DNA of 64,000 bases, taken from NCBI RefSeq assembly GCF_020177575.1, contig NZ_JAHTBK010000001.1, forward strand, positions 558,001 to 622,000, in the 5' to 3' direction. The position numbers were made by a program, and so were the translations under genes. The notes beneath the pieces were generated by a model. The model had not been told where the DNA came from, searched no databases, and saw nothing but the letters and a program-made list of their open reading frames with translations. The stretch is from Hasllibacter sp. MH4015. GTDB lineage: Bacteria > Pseudomonadota > Alphaproteobacteria > Rhodobacterales > Rhodobacteraceae. Numbering within the stretch: the stretch's first letter is position 1; the number at the start of each line of letters is the position of its first letter. This document shows positions 18,848 through 27,377 of the stretch, one piece after another.

Positions 18848-20722
18848 TTACTCCGCGTCCGGCGTTTCGGTGGGCGGCTCCGCCTCGGCGGCGGGCACGT
18901 CGTCTTCCACCTTCTTCTTGCGGGTCCGACGGCGCTTGGGCTTTTCCTCGGCTTCCGGCTCGGGCGTGGCCTCTGATGCGGCCTCTGATGTTCCGTCGTT
19001 TGCCGCTGGAGCCTCATTCACCTTCTTGCGACGGCGGCGTTTCGGCTTTTCCTCTGGTGGAGGCGCGTCACTCTCTACCTGTACGTCATGCGCGGTCGTG
19101 TCCGTGGTGTCCGCTTCCGGTTCCACTTTCTTGCGGCTGCGGCGGCGCTTGGGCTTTTCGGGGGCGGCATCGGCCTCGGACGTTTCCGCCGGGAGTTCGT
19201 CCGCCGGGGCCTCATCTTCGCTCAGGTCGATCTCGCGTGCGGGCCCGCCGCGGCGTTCGTCAAAGCTCATGGAGATGAAGTCGGGCGTGAACTCGCCCAT
19301 GCCAACGATCCTTGGCCCGCGATCCCGGTCGCGTCCACGGCCACGTCCGCCGCGTTCGTTCCGGTCGTTGCGCTCACCCCGTTCCCGCCGTTCGCGGCGC
19401 TGCTGTTGCTGCGGCTCAGGCTGTTCGTCCGCTTTCTCGGCGGGCGCAGGTGCGGCCTCTGCCTGCGGCGCGGGTGCTTCGTCGGCGTTGCGATTGCGGC
19501 GTCCACGGCTGCGGCGTGGCTTATCCTCGTCCGCCGGCTTGTCGTCATCGCGGCGGCGGCGCGTGTCTTGCACTTCGATCGGCGCATCGGCGCGGGGGAT
19601 CGGTTGCTTGATCAGCGCCTCGATCGCTGAGAGATATTTTTCGTCCGACGGCACGCAAAGCGTGATCGCCACGCCGGTCTTGCCCGCACGCCCGGTGCGC
19701 CCGATCCGATGAACGTAGTCCTCCGCGTGGCTTGGCACGTCGTAATTGATTACATGGGACACGTTGGGAATGTCGAGCCCGCGCGCCGCCACGTCGGAGG
19801 CAACGAGGAAGGTGATGGACCCGTCGCGGAATCCGTCCAGCGTGCGCATCCGGTGCGACTGATCCAGGTCGCCGTGGATCGGCTCCGCGTTGAGCCCGTG
19901 TTTCTTCATGGATTTCGCGACGATATCCACATCGACCTTGCGGTTGCAGAAGATGATCGCGTTTGTGAACGCATCGCCTTCCGCCTCGATCGCGGCGCGG
20001 AGCATATCGCGTTTTTGTTTGGCGGCGGCGTCCCGGCGGGTCGGCTTGAACTCGATCAGGCGTTGCTCGATCGTGTCGGACGTCGTCGACTGACGCGCCA
20101 CCTCGATCTTGGCCGGGTTCGACAGGAAGGTGTTCGTGATCCGCTCGATCTCGGGCGCCATGGTGGCGGAGAAAAAGAGCGTCTGACGGGTGAACGGCAC
20201 AAGGCCGAAGATTCGCTCGATATCGGGGATGAACCCCATGTCGAGCATCCGGTCGGCCTCATCCACAACCATGACTTTCACGTCGTTCAGGATCAGCTTG
20301 CCGCGTTCGAAATGATCCAGCAGGCGTCCCGGCGTCGCGATCAGGACGTCGACGCCCTTGTCGATCAGCGTTTCCTGCTCCTTGAAGGACACACCACCGA
20401 TCAGCAACGCCTTGGTCAGCTTCACGTATTTGGCGTAGATGTCGAAGTTCTCCGCCACCTGCGCGGCCAGTTCACGGGTCGGGCAGAGTACGAGGCTGCG
20501 CGGCATCCGCGCGCGGGCGCGGCCCCGGGCCAGCTGCGTAATCATGGGCAGGGTGAAGCTTGCCGTCTTCCCGGTGCCGGTCTGGGCGATACCCAGCACA
20601 TCGCGGCCTTCCAGCGCGGGGGGAATCGCCCCTTCCTGAATGGGCGTGGGGCTTTCATAGCCCGCTTCGTCGATGGCCTTCTGGACCTTGGGATTCAGAT
20701 TGAGTTCGGAAAAAGTCGTCAT
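18848..20722 (-). CDS. DEAD-box ATP-dependent RNA helicase (RhlE-like) with long charged tail
   Basis: 624 residues from the ATG at 20722, chosen because MTTFSELNLNPKVQKAI is the usual family N-terminus. Longer in-frame starts at 20746 and 20806 exist. Motifs in order: Q motif GYESPTPIQ, Walker A AQTGTGKT (46-53), PTRELAAQ, VDEADRMLDMGF (DEAD), SAT, and HRIGRTGRAG. The helicase core ends near residue 395. The remaining 230 residues are low-complexity: Arg/Gly/Asp-rich first, then alternating acidic stretches and three copies of a basic EKPKRRR-type block. Such tails bind RNA and partner proteins. It probably unwinds RNA in ribosome assembly or decay; its specific target cannot be read from sequence. 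Confidence 0.93.
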   Translation of the reverse strand: MTTFSELNLNPKVQKAIDEAGYESPTPIQEGAIPPALEGRDVLGIAQTGTGKTASFTLPMITQLARGRARARMPRSLVLCPTRELAAQVAENFDIYAKYVKLTKALLIGGVSFKEQETLIDKGVDVLIATPGRLLDHFERGKLILNDVKVMVVDEADRMLDMGFIPDIERIFGLVPFTRQTLFFSATMAPEIERITNTFLSNPAKIEVARQSTTSDTIEQRLIEFKPTRRDAAAKQKRDMLRAAIEAEGDAFTNAIIFCNRKVDVDIVAKSMKKHGLNAEPIHGDLDQSHRMRTLDGFRDGSITFLVASDVAARGLDIPNVSHVINYDVPSHAEDYVHRIGRTGRAGKTGVAITLCVPSDEKYLSAIEALIKQPIPRADAPIEVQDTRRRRDDDKPADEDKPRRSRGRRNRNADEAPAPQAEAAPAPAEKADEQPEPQQQQRRERRERGERNDRNERGGRGRGRDRDRGPRIVGMGEFTPDFISMSFDERRGGPAREIDLSEDEAPADELPAETSEADAAPEKPKRRRSRKKVEPEADTTDTTAHDVQVESDAPPPEEKPKRRRRKKVNEAPAANDGTSEAASEATPEPEAEEKPKRRRTRKKKVEDDVPAAEAEPPTETPDAE

Positions 20723-20867
20723 ATGCGTCCAATCGGGCCGGGTCATGATGATCCCGGCAGGTGTGATGGAGCGCAGATGTACCAGCGCGCTCCGCGTGGA
20801 TGGCATGCGCGGACCGCAGGCCTGCGGCGGACATAGGGCATTCCCGGGATGGCGTCAAACAGGGGCC

Positions 20868-21350
20868 TTAGTTTGCAGGTGCTTCGCGATATTCCGGCAA
20901 CGCAAGGAACAGGCTGGCAGGAACGGAGATGTCGATGGGCTCAGCGCTGCCGATCAGGCGCGCGCGCAGCCCGTGTTGGCGGACTTGTGCGAACATCGCA
21001 TCGCTGAGCAAGATGATGCCCAATGCGCGGTCGCGGCAATGGCCGTGGGTGCAACCATCCAACCTGCGCGACGTGCTGCGGAACGGCAATTCGATGCCGT
21101 TCGACCAAGCCTCCCGCATGTGCAGTCGGTGGACCCCGTCAGTGCGCGCGCCGATCACAAGGGCGCGCACACGCGCCCCGTCGCGGGTCGTGTCGATGAC
21201 GTGGCCCATCAGCACATGGTGGGGGTGATCGGAGATCGGGATCTGCGCCGTGAACGATCCGTTTAGCCCGGTCTGGTCCGCCACAAGCGTTCCGGGTTGC
21301 GGCGCACAGGCTACAACGAACGTAAGGAGAAGGAGGGCGAGCCGGATCAT
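20868..21350 (-). CDS. putative lipoprotein
   Basis: 160 residues from the ATG at 21350. The N-terminus (IRLALLLLTFVVACAPQPG) is a lipoprotein signal with the acylated Cys near residue 15. The mature part is beta-rich and contains CTHGHCRDRALGI, a His/Cys-containing turn that could bind metal or form a disulfide, and an HPHHVLMGHVIDTTRDG segment. I do not recognise the family. It is downstream of the conserved hypothetical gene at 21385 (34-base gap, same strand), and the two may form an operon. Confidence 0.68.
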   Translation of the reverse strand: MIRLALLLLTFVVACAPQPGTLVADQTGLNGSFTAQIPISDHPHHVLMGHVIDTTRDGARVRALVIGARTDGVHRLHMREAWSNGIELPFRSTSRRLDGCTHGHCRDRALGIILLSDAMFAQVRQHGLRARLIGSAEPIDISVPASLFLALPEYREAPAN

Positions 21351-21384
21351 ACCCCGTCCTACCGCGGATATGGTTAACGGATGC

Positions 21385-21978
21385 CTAAGGTCGGGCGGTC
21401 GGATGCAGCACGGCGCGGTAGCCCGCGCGCAGAACGGCAATGAGGGACGGCGGCGTGAGAAGCGACGCCGTCCCCGAGTGCCGGGGAAGCGGCGGCCCGT
21501 AACCACTTGGTGCGAAAGGCAGGATTTGATCCTCCCGCACCAGCATGGGCACGCCGTCCCACAGAATGAACGCACCGTCAGGCAAGTCGTCGAGATGCAT
21601 GGCATGGAGGCGTTTGTCGCGTCCATCCAGCCGCTCCGCATGGAGGATGCGATCCATCTCCGCCGCTTTCGCACCGCCCGACAGGGCCTTGAACCGATTG
21701 TATTCCGCGCGCCTGCAATAGGCACAGGGCCGGTGGCCCGCGGCCATCGCCACGGCCTCATCCAAAAAGAACAGCTCCGTCCATGTGCGCGGTTGCGCGA
21801 TCGAGCGGCGGCGCCCCCGAAACTCCAGCGCGCACGTGATCCACGCCTTCGCCGCCCATTGCCGGTTCGACATTTGGCCGTCGCGATCAACGAGGATGCC
21901 ACGGTTGCCGGTAAACGTGCCGCGCGCGGGGTGGGCGACGATGCGCCCGTCGGGCATGACGCGATTTCGGTGCGGCAT
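21385..21978 (-). CDS. conserved hypothetical protein
   Basis: 197 residues from the ATG at 21978. It has a distinctive central motif, HRPCAYCRRAEYNRFK, that resembles an HNH/zinc-knuckle turn, preceded by RTWTELFFLDEAVAMAAGHRP. Later segments (RLHAMHLDDLPDGAFILWDG, then PMLVREDQILPFAPSGYGPP) are also highly structured. I have an impression of similar unannotated proteins in actinobacteria and proteobacteria but cannot name a family. There is no signal peptide or membrane helix, so it is probably cytoplasmic. Nucleic-acid or metal binding is suggested only by the CxxC-HR pattern. Confidence 0.7.
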   Translation of the reverse strand: MPHRNRVMPDGRIVAHPARGTFTGNRGILVDRDGQMSNRQWAAKAWITCALEFRGRRRSIAQPRTWTELFFLDEAVAMAAGHRPCAYCRRAEYNRFKALSGGAKAAEMDRILHAERLDGRDKRLHAMHLDDLPDGAFILWDGVPMLVREDQILPFAPSGYGPPLPRHSGTASLLTPPSLIAVLRAGYRAVLHPTARP

Positions 21979-22097
21979 GGAAACAATCCCGGCTTGGTCC
22001 AGAAATTATCCCAATTTCTGACAGGTTTCATCGAACAATCGGCGCGATTGATGGCGATTGTATCCCGATAAACATAACGAGCAGAAGGACGTAACGA

Positions 22098-22352
22098 GTG
22101 ACACAGCGATTAAGCGACTTGGGCGGGCACGCCTACAACTTCGCGCAATTCCCGCGCAGCTTCGACGAAATCCCGACCTACCTGGCCAATCTTGATCCGA
22201 TGACAGCGGGCCTGATCCTGTTGGCCAGCGCCTCGGCCTTCCTGGTCTGGGCCGGTTCGGACCGCGAACGCCGCGCGCGTCGTGCCCGTGCACGCTCCGG
22301 CCACAAAGTCACGCTGCCACCCCGGCAGACATGGGGCCAGAAGACGCGCTAG
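22098..22352 (+). CDS. small single-pass membrane protein
   Basis: 84 residues from GTG 22098, preceded by AAGGACGTAACGA. One hydrophobic helix (MTAGLILLASASAFLVWAG, about residues 35-53) is followed by a very basic cytoplasmic stretch (RERRARRARARSGHK), giving N-out/C-in topology by the positive-inside rule. The first half is polar with several aromatic residues. No domain recognised. It is transcribed divergently from the 21385-21978 gene and converges on prfC across a hairpin. Confidence 0.58.
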   Translation: MTQRLSDLGGHAYNFAQFPRSFDEIPTYLANLDPMTAGLILLASASAFLVWAGSDRERRARRARARSGHKVTLPPRQTWGQKTR

Positions 22353-22359
22353 ACGACGG

Positions 22360-22385
22360 GAAGGGCGGCTACAAAGCCGCCCTTC
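22360..22385. terminator. hairpin between convergent genes
   Basis: Near-perfect 11-bp stem GAAGGGCGGCT / AGCCGCCCTTC with a 4-base loop (ACAA), in the 55-base gap between the small membrane protein (plus) and prfC (minus). No long T run follows on either strand, so efficiency is uncertain, but position and symmetry suit a bidirectional terminator. Confidence 0.6.
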
Positions 22386-22407
22386 GCCAAGGCGAACGGG
22401 CCCCGGA

Positions 22408-24018
22408 TCAGATCATCAATTCCTTGGTCGCCGACAGCGTGATGTCCGGATAATCCCGTTCCACCCTGTCGATGTCCCATTGCAGGCGCGTCAGGTAGAC
22501 GGGATCGCCGTCGTTGTCGGTTGCGATATGCTGCTTGTTGGCGGCGGCGAACGCCTCCACCGCGTCCTTGGGGCCGTGGACCCAGCGGGCGGAGGTGAAC
22601 TGCGACGCCTCGAACCGGACCGGCAGGCCGTATTCCAGCTCGATCCGGCTGGCGAGAACCTCGAATTGCAGCGCGCCCACGACGCCCACGATGAAGCCGG
22701 AGCCGAAGGTGGGTTTGAAGACCTTGGCCGCCCCTTCTTCGGCGAATTGCATCAGCGCCTTGTCCAGGTGCTTGGCCTTAAGCGGATCACCCGCGCGGCA
22801 GGTTTGCAGGAGCTCCGGGGCGAAGGACGGAATGCCGGTAAAGCGCAGCGCCTCGCCTTCCGTCAGGGCGTCACCGATGCGCAATTGCCCGTGGTTCGGG
22901 ATACCGATGATGTCGCCCGCCCACGCCTCCTCCGCTAATTCGCGGTCGCTTGCCAGGAACATGACGGGGTTGCTGATCGCCATCGGCTTCTTGGACCGCA
23001 CGTGCGTCAGCTTCATGCCGCGATTGAAATGGCCCGAAACCATGCGCACGAACGCCACGCGGTCGCGGTGTTTCGGGTCCATGTTGGCTTGCACCTTGAA
23101 GACGAACCCGGAGACTTTCGCCTCCTCCGGTGCGACTTCGCGGGGTTCGGCGTTCTGCACCTGCGGCTCCGGCCCGTACTGGGCGATGCCGTCCATCAAT
23201 TCCTTTACCCCGAAGGAGTTGATGGCAGAGCCGAACCAGATCGGCGTCAGCGTGCCTTGAAGGAACGCGGCGCGGTCGAAGGCGGGCAGGAGTTCCCGCG
23301 CCATCTCGATCTCTTCGCGGAGTTTTTCCAGCATCTCCGCCGGGATGTGATCGGCCAGCGCCGGGTCGTCCAACCCGTCCAGCTTCACCGATTCCGCGAC
23401 CTTGTTCCGGTCGGCCCGGTCCATCAGTTCCAAGCGGTCGTGGATCAGATCGTAGCACCCCAGGAATTCGCGCCCGACGCCGATGGGCCACGACGCCGGG
23501 GTCACGTCAATCGCCAGGTTTTCCTGGATCTCGTCGATTATCTCGAATGTGTCGCGGCTTTCGCGGTCCATCTTGTTGCAGAATGTCAGGATCGGCAGGT
23601 CGCGCAGGCGGCAGACCTCGAAGAGCTTCTGGGTCTGGCTTTCCACGCCCTTCGCGCCGTCGATCACCATGATCGCGGCATCCACGGCGGTCAGTGTCCG
23701 ATACGTGTCTTCGGAGAAATCCGAGTGGCCTGGCGTGTCGACAAGGTTGAAGCGGTAATTCTCCTCCGGTCGTTGAAAATCGAACGACATGGCGGAGGCG
23801 GAGACGGAGATGCCGCGGTCCTTCTCCATCTGCATGAAGTCCGAGCGTGTGCGCCGCGCCTCTCCCTTGGCGCGGACCTGACCCGCCATCTGGATGGCAC
23901 CGCCGTAAAGCAGGAATTTCTCCGTCAGCGTCGTCTTGCCTGCATCGGGATGCGAGATGATCGCGAAGGTGCGGCGACGGGCGATTTCCGGGGGCAGGGT
24001 GGGGCGATTGTCCAACAT
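22408..24018 (-). CDS. prfC: peptide chain release factor 3
   Basis: 536 residues from the ATG at 24018. A TTG 12 codons upstream at 24054 has a better Shine-Dalgarno context but would add an atypical N-terminus. It is a translational GTPase that recycles RF1 and RF2 from the ribosome. GTPase motifs: SHPDAGKTTLTEKFL (G1), VDTPGHSDFSEDTYRTL (G3) and NKMDRESRD (G4). The order RRRTFAIISHPDAGK, LPILTFCNKMD and the C-terminal domains fit RF3 and exclude EF-G by length. Confidence 0.95.
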   Translation of the reverse strand: MLDNRPTLPPEIARRRTFAIISHPDAGKTTLTEKFLLYGGAIQMAGQVRAKGEARRTRSDFMQMEKDRGISVSASAMSFDFQRPEENYRFNLVDTPGHSDFSEDTYRTLTAVDAAIMVIDGAKGVESQTQKLFEVCRLRDLPILTFCNKMDRESRDTFEIIDEIQENLAIDVTPASWPIGVGREFLGCYDLIHDRLELMDRADRNKVAESVKLDGLDDPALADHIPAEMLEKLREEIEMARELLPAFDRAAFLQGTLTPIWFGSAINSFGVKELMDGIAQYGPEPQVQNAEPREVAPEEAKVSGFVFKVQANMDPKHRDRVAFVRMVSGHFNRGMKLTHVRSKKPMAISNPVMFLASDRELAEEAWAGDIIGIPNHGQLRIGDALTEGEALRFTGIPSFAPELLQTCRAGDPLKAKHLDKALMQFAEEGAAKVFKPTFGSGFIVGVVGALQFEVLASRIELEYGLPVRFEASQFTSARWVHGPKDAVEAFAAANKQHIATDNDGDPVYLTRLQWDIDRVERDYPDITLSATKELMI

Positions 24019-24068
24019 GTCGCGCGGTATAGAAGGCGCGCGGGTGCGGGACAATCGCCTTTCGTGGC

Positions 24069-24362
24069 TCAGTTACAGCCAAGCACGTAGCCGTTGGCGC
24101 CAAGCGGCGGGCCGGGCTCCGTCGGATCGGTGTTGATCGACCAATGCAGCGAACTGCCGGGCGGGCAGATCGACTGGTTGGCGATCCCATGGGTCACGGG
24201 ACCCGTGCCGGGGCGGCGAAGATCGGCCTGGGGGCTGGCGACCTCGGCCGCCTGAACGGCGGGCAGAAGCAGCCCGGCGGTCGGTGCCCGCGTCTGGGCG
24301 GAGGCGAGAGTGGGAGCAAGCACGGCAAGCGCGCAGAGGGTCAGTTTCATGTAGTGGGTCAT
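24069..24362 (-). CDS. small secreted hypothetical protein
   Basis: 97 residues from the ATG at 24362, which has AAAGGA upstream. An N-terminal signal peptide (LTLCALAVLAPTLASAQ) suggests export with cleavage after ASA near residue 22. The mature part is Pro/Gly-rich and holds a Cys in QSICPPGSSLHW and a terminal LGCN, which could form a disulfide. No family recognised. It is a single gene divergent from the secreted VWA protein. Confidence 0.6.
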   Translation of the reverse strand: MTHYMKLTLCALAVLAPTLASAQTRAPTAGLLLPAVQAAEVASPQADLRRPGTGPVTHGIANQSICPPGSSLHWSINTDPTEPGPPLGANGYVLGCN

Positions 24363-24554
24363 CGATTTGGTCCTTTCGGTGTTGCGATGAACCCGTTTCC
24401 CGCGCCCATCATCGCAACCGCGTCGGGATCTGCGTATGGTGGAATTCCGGCCTTTTCGGCAAGCATCCGCCGATCCCGCGCCGAGGGCCGTCACGACCAC
24501 CGCGCTTTGCTATCATCGCCGCGACATTGCTCATGCGCCCATGGAGGATCCGCC

Positions 24555-25697
24555 ATGCCCCGCCTTGCCCTGACCGCCGCCACGGCGCTTGCTCTGCTCT
24601 GCCTTCCCGCGACCGCGCAGGACGATGCCTTCGACCCCGATGCGGGCCTTGATGCGTTGGTGGCCGAGGCTGATTACTGGCGTTGCCTGGAATTGGTGAA
24701 CCCCGGTGGCATCGCGCCGAGCAGGTCCGGCGGACAAGATGCGCGGGACGATGCACCGGTGCTAAGGCGGCTGATCCTCGCACTCGATTCCTCCGGTTCC
24801 ATGGCGTCCGCGGCGGGAAACCGCACCCGCATGGACGTCGCGCGGGAGGAGGCGCTGGCCGCCCTTTCCCAAGCCCCGGACGGGGTGGAAGTGGGCCTGA
24901 TCGCCTTCGGCCACCGCGGCAATAACGATGAGGCGGGCCGGCAGGAAAGCTGCGCGGGGGTGGACGTGCTCTACCCGCCCGGCGTGGTCGACCCGCCGGT
25001 CCTTGCCGCCGCTGTTGAACAGGCGCGCGCGACCGGGTGGACGCCGCTGGCAAGCGCGATCGAGATGGCAGGCAACCAGTTCCAACCCACGCAGATCGAG
25101 GGTGAGCAAGTGGTCTGGATCATTTCCGACGGGGAGGAGACCTGCGGCGGCGATCCCGTCGCGGCGGCCCGCGCCCTCCACGAAAGCGAGCTGCGCGTGG
25201 TGATCAACATCATCGGCTACGCGCTTCCCGCCGCCGAACGCGCCGCTCTTGAAGCAGTGGCGGAGGCCGGGGGCGGTATCTTCATCGGGACCGACCCCGG
25301 CACAGGTGACGGGTCCGGTGCTCTGTCCGAGATCCTCGCGGAACAGATGGATCGGCTTGGCGAAGTGGTCGACGTCTCCACATCCGCCATATCGGCGCAG
25401 ATGTCGAACCTCGTGCAGGCAAACAATGCCACCACCGCGATCCGCACCTGTCTGACCAACCGCATCGTGGAGGAGCGCGCGCGGATGAGCGATCTGCTCG
25501 TCGAGGCGCGATTGGGGGATGGCGTGCCCGGTTACACCGTCGCGCAGTTGGAGGCGATGCGCACGCGGCTGGAGGCTCGTATCACCGCCGCCCGAACCAT
25601 GACGGAAAGCGCGATCACACGCTTCCGGCGCGAAACCGACGACGCGAACGCCGTCATCAGCGACGTGCGCGAAACCTTTATCGAGACGCTGGACTGA
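24555..25697 (+). CDS. secreted von Willebrand factor type A domain protein
   Basis: 380 residues from ATG 24555, preceded by ATGGAGGATCCGCC. A signal peptide covers residues 1-21 (ATALALLCLPATAQ). The VWA domain starts near residue 71, with MIDAS motif DSSGS (78-82), a downstream Thr in GWTPLASAI and Asp in ISDGEETCGGDP. The C-terminal 110 residues are predicted helical and coiled-coil-like (MTESAITRFRRETDDANAVI). The domain binds a divalent metal and mediates protein contacts in the periplasm. No neighbouring secretion or MoxR-type ATPase genes are seen, so it stands apart from the usual BatA/MoxR systems. Confidence 0.83.
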   Translation: MPRLALTAATALALLCLPATAQDDAFDPDAGLDALVAEADYWRCLELVNPGGIAPSRSGGQDARDDAPVLRRLILALDSSGSMASAAGNRTRMDVAREEALAALSQAPDGVEVGLIAFGHRGNNDEAGRQESCAGVDVLYPPGVVDPPVLAAAVEQARATGWTPLASAIEMAGNQFQPTQIEGEQVVWIISDGEETCGGDPVAAARALHESELRVVINIIGYALPAAERAALEAVAEAGGGIFIGTDPGTGDGSGALSEILAEQMDRLGEVVDVSTSAISAQMSNLVQANNATTAIRTCLTNRIVEERARMSDLLVEARLGDGVPGYTVAQLEAMRTRLEARITAARTMTESAITRFRRETDDANAVISDVRETFIETLD

Positions 25698-25819
25698 AGG
25701 GCCGCAAGACGCGCACTTGGCACCACCTGTCAGCAGGGGCCAGGGTTTTCGGGTGACAGACCGCAACACCGTCGGCATGATGAGAACATTAGCGGAACAC
25801 ACAAAGGGAGAAGACAAAA

Positions 25820-26197
25820 ATGGATATCAAGGAAATTGCGAAGGCGTTGGCCGATGGTTGCCGCGCCGGTGCCGCCAAGGTCCGGGAAAACCTCGACAAG
25901 CTCTACGCCGATGACGCGGTCTCGGTCGAGGCCGCCGATATGGGCGGGCAGGGCCGGGAGACGGTCGGCAAGTCAGGCATCCACGGCAAGCATGATTGGT
26001 GGGAAAGCTCGATGGAGGAACATGCGACCGACGTGGTGGGGCCATTCTATCACGGCGAAGACCAGTTCAGCCTGCTGTTCGACGTCGATGTCACGGACAA
26101 GGACAGTGGCAAGCGGATGCAGATGAAGGAAATCGGCGTCTACCACGTGAAGGACGGCAAGATCACGCGGGAGGAGTTTCACTACGCGGTCGATTGA
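25820..26197 (+). CDS. NTF2-like / SnoaL-type protein
   Basis: 125 residues. The pattern of an N-terminal helical part (LADGCRAGAAKVRENLDKLYADDAVSVEA), a central KHDWWESSMEEHATDVVGPFYHG and a beta-sheet end (KEIGVYHVKDGKITREEFHYAV) fits the cone-shaped NTF2-like/SnoaL fold. The closing GKI-x-REEFHY is typical. ATG 25820 follows AAAGGGAGAAGAC, a strong ribosome-binding site. Such proteins bind or isomerise small hydrophobic ligands; the substrate is unknown. It appears monocistronic. Confidence 0.8.
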   Translation: MDIKEIAKALADGCRAGAAKVRENLDKLYADDAVSVEAADMGGQGRETVGKSGIHGKHDWWESSMEEHATDVVGPFYHGEDQFSLLFDVDVTDKDSGKRMQMKEIGVYHVKDGKITREEFHYAVD

Positions 26198-26244
26198 CCT
26201 GCGCGGCGGCGGTGTGCGGCAAGCACTGGTGAGATGACGCCCGC

Positions 26245-27243
26245 CTATTCCTTGCCCATGCCGCGCGACGCGCGCGACAGCCGTTCCACCATATCGTCGG
26301 GGCGGTCATCGTCCACTTCCAGCGCCGCGGCTTGGGCGGCGGCGGCGGATGAGCCCTTTACGGCCAGATCCTCGGGCAGAAGCGCACGGTTCTGGCCGGT
26401 GACGAGGAGGGATTCGACTGCAATCCCCTCGGCATAGATGATCTCGTGCCCGTCAAAGACAATCTGGTAGCTGTCCACGTGGCCGCCTTCTTCGCGCAGG
26501 ACGGTGGTGCCGTTGATCAGGAGTTCCGCCTTGACCATGACCTCCGCCCGTCCCGCCCCCAGCTCGTCCCGGCGCTGCCAGATGAACAGGCGGTGCTGCG
26601 GGGACAGGCGCAGGTCACGGGACGTGTTGAGCGTGCCCTCGGTGATGCGCACGGGGGCGGCGGCCCCTGTGGCGCGGCGTGTCTGGAACCCGATCCATCG
26701 GATCGGCTGGGGACCGTGATCGCGGGTCAGGACCACGTCTCCGACGCTCAGATGCTCCACCGGACATTGTGCGCCGTTGGCCATCGTCAGGTGTGTTCCG
26801 GCCAGGAAACTGACGGATGCGATGTCGGCGAAGCGGTCCGGCGCGCTGGCGGTCTCGGACCCGACAAGCTCGTATTCCGTGTCGTCCTTGAGGGGTGACA
26901 GAGGCAGGATGTGCAGATGCGGCCCGTCCGCCGTGTGCCGTGTCAGCAAAAGCAGTTCGACGACCTCACCCGACGGGCCCATCAGCATGTGGCACGCGGA
27001 AATCGCCAGATCCTCCCCCGATTTTCCGACGGTGGAGCCATCGGCAACGCAGGGCGTACCATCGTCCCCGGCATCCGAAATCGACAACTTCTCCAGCCCG
27101 TGCTTGCCCGAAAGGCGGTAGATGTCGCCGGGCAATGCGTCATCCCCCAACCCGATCCCGTCGCCCGCATTGGCCCCGGCGATCACGCGCAGGGCCTCGG
27201 CCGGGTAGGTCTGGAAGCGCAGAAGGGGCGGGTGAGTGCTCAT
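26245..27243 (-). CDS. Hint-domain protein lacking the usual N-terminal cysteine
   Basis: 332 residues. Residues about 143-290 match the Hedgehog/intein-type Hint domain abundant in Rhodobacterales: FLAGTHLTMANGAQCPVEHL, SVGDVVLTRDHGPQPIRWIG, DLRLSPQHRLF and HEIIYAEGIAVESL. At the splice-type position where Hint domains have Cys, this protein reads VSFLAGTHL, that is Ser145. The N-terminal 140 residues are a separate, beta-rich region (LPGDIYRLSGKHGLEKLSI and ELVGSETASAP). In this order such proteins are often secreted or surface-associated, but I see no signal peptide here. Autoprocessing is uncertain given the missing Cys. Confidence 0.85.
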   Translation of the reverse strand: MSTHPPLLRFQTYPAEALRVIAGANAGDGIGLGDDALPGDIYRLSGKHGLEKLSISDAGDDGTPCVADGSTVGKSGEDLAISACHMLMGPSGEVVELLLLTRHTADGPHLHILPLSPLKDDTEYELVGSETASAPDRFADIASVSFLAGTHLTMANGAQCPVEHLSVGDVVLTRDHGPQPIRWIGFQTRRATGAAAPVRITEGTLNTSRDLRLSPQHRLFIWQRRDELGAGRAEVMVKAELLINGTTVLREEGGHVDSYQIVFDGHEIIYAEGIAVESLLVTGQNRALLPEDLAVKGSSAAAAQAAALEVDDDRPDDMVERLSRASRGMGKE

Positions 27244-27377
27244 GCAGTGATCCTGTCGCGGGGCGGCGTGGAACGGTTAGACAAGCGCAGGCGCGCCCGG
27301 TCAAGGCTGGTGGGGGCGGGGGGCGACTGCTAAGCCTGCGGACAAGACAATGATTTCACGACGGGAGGGTCATCACG

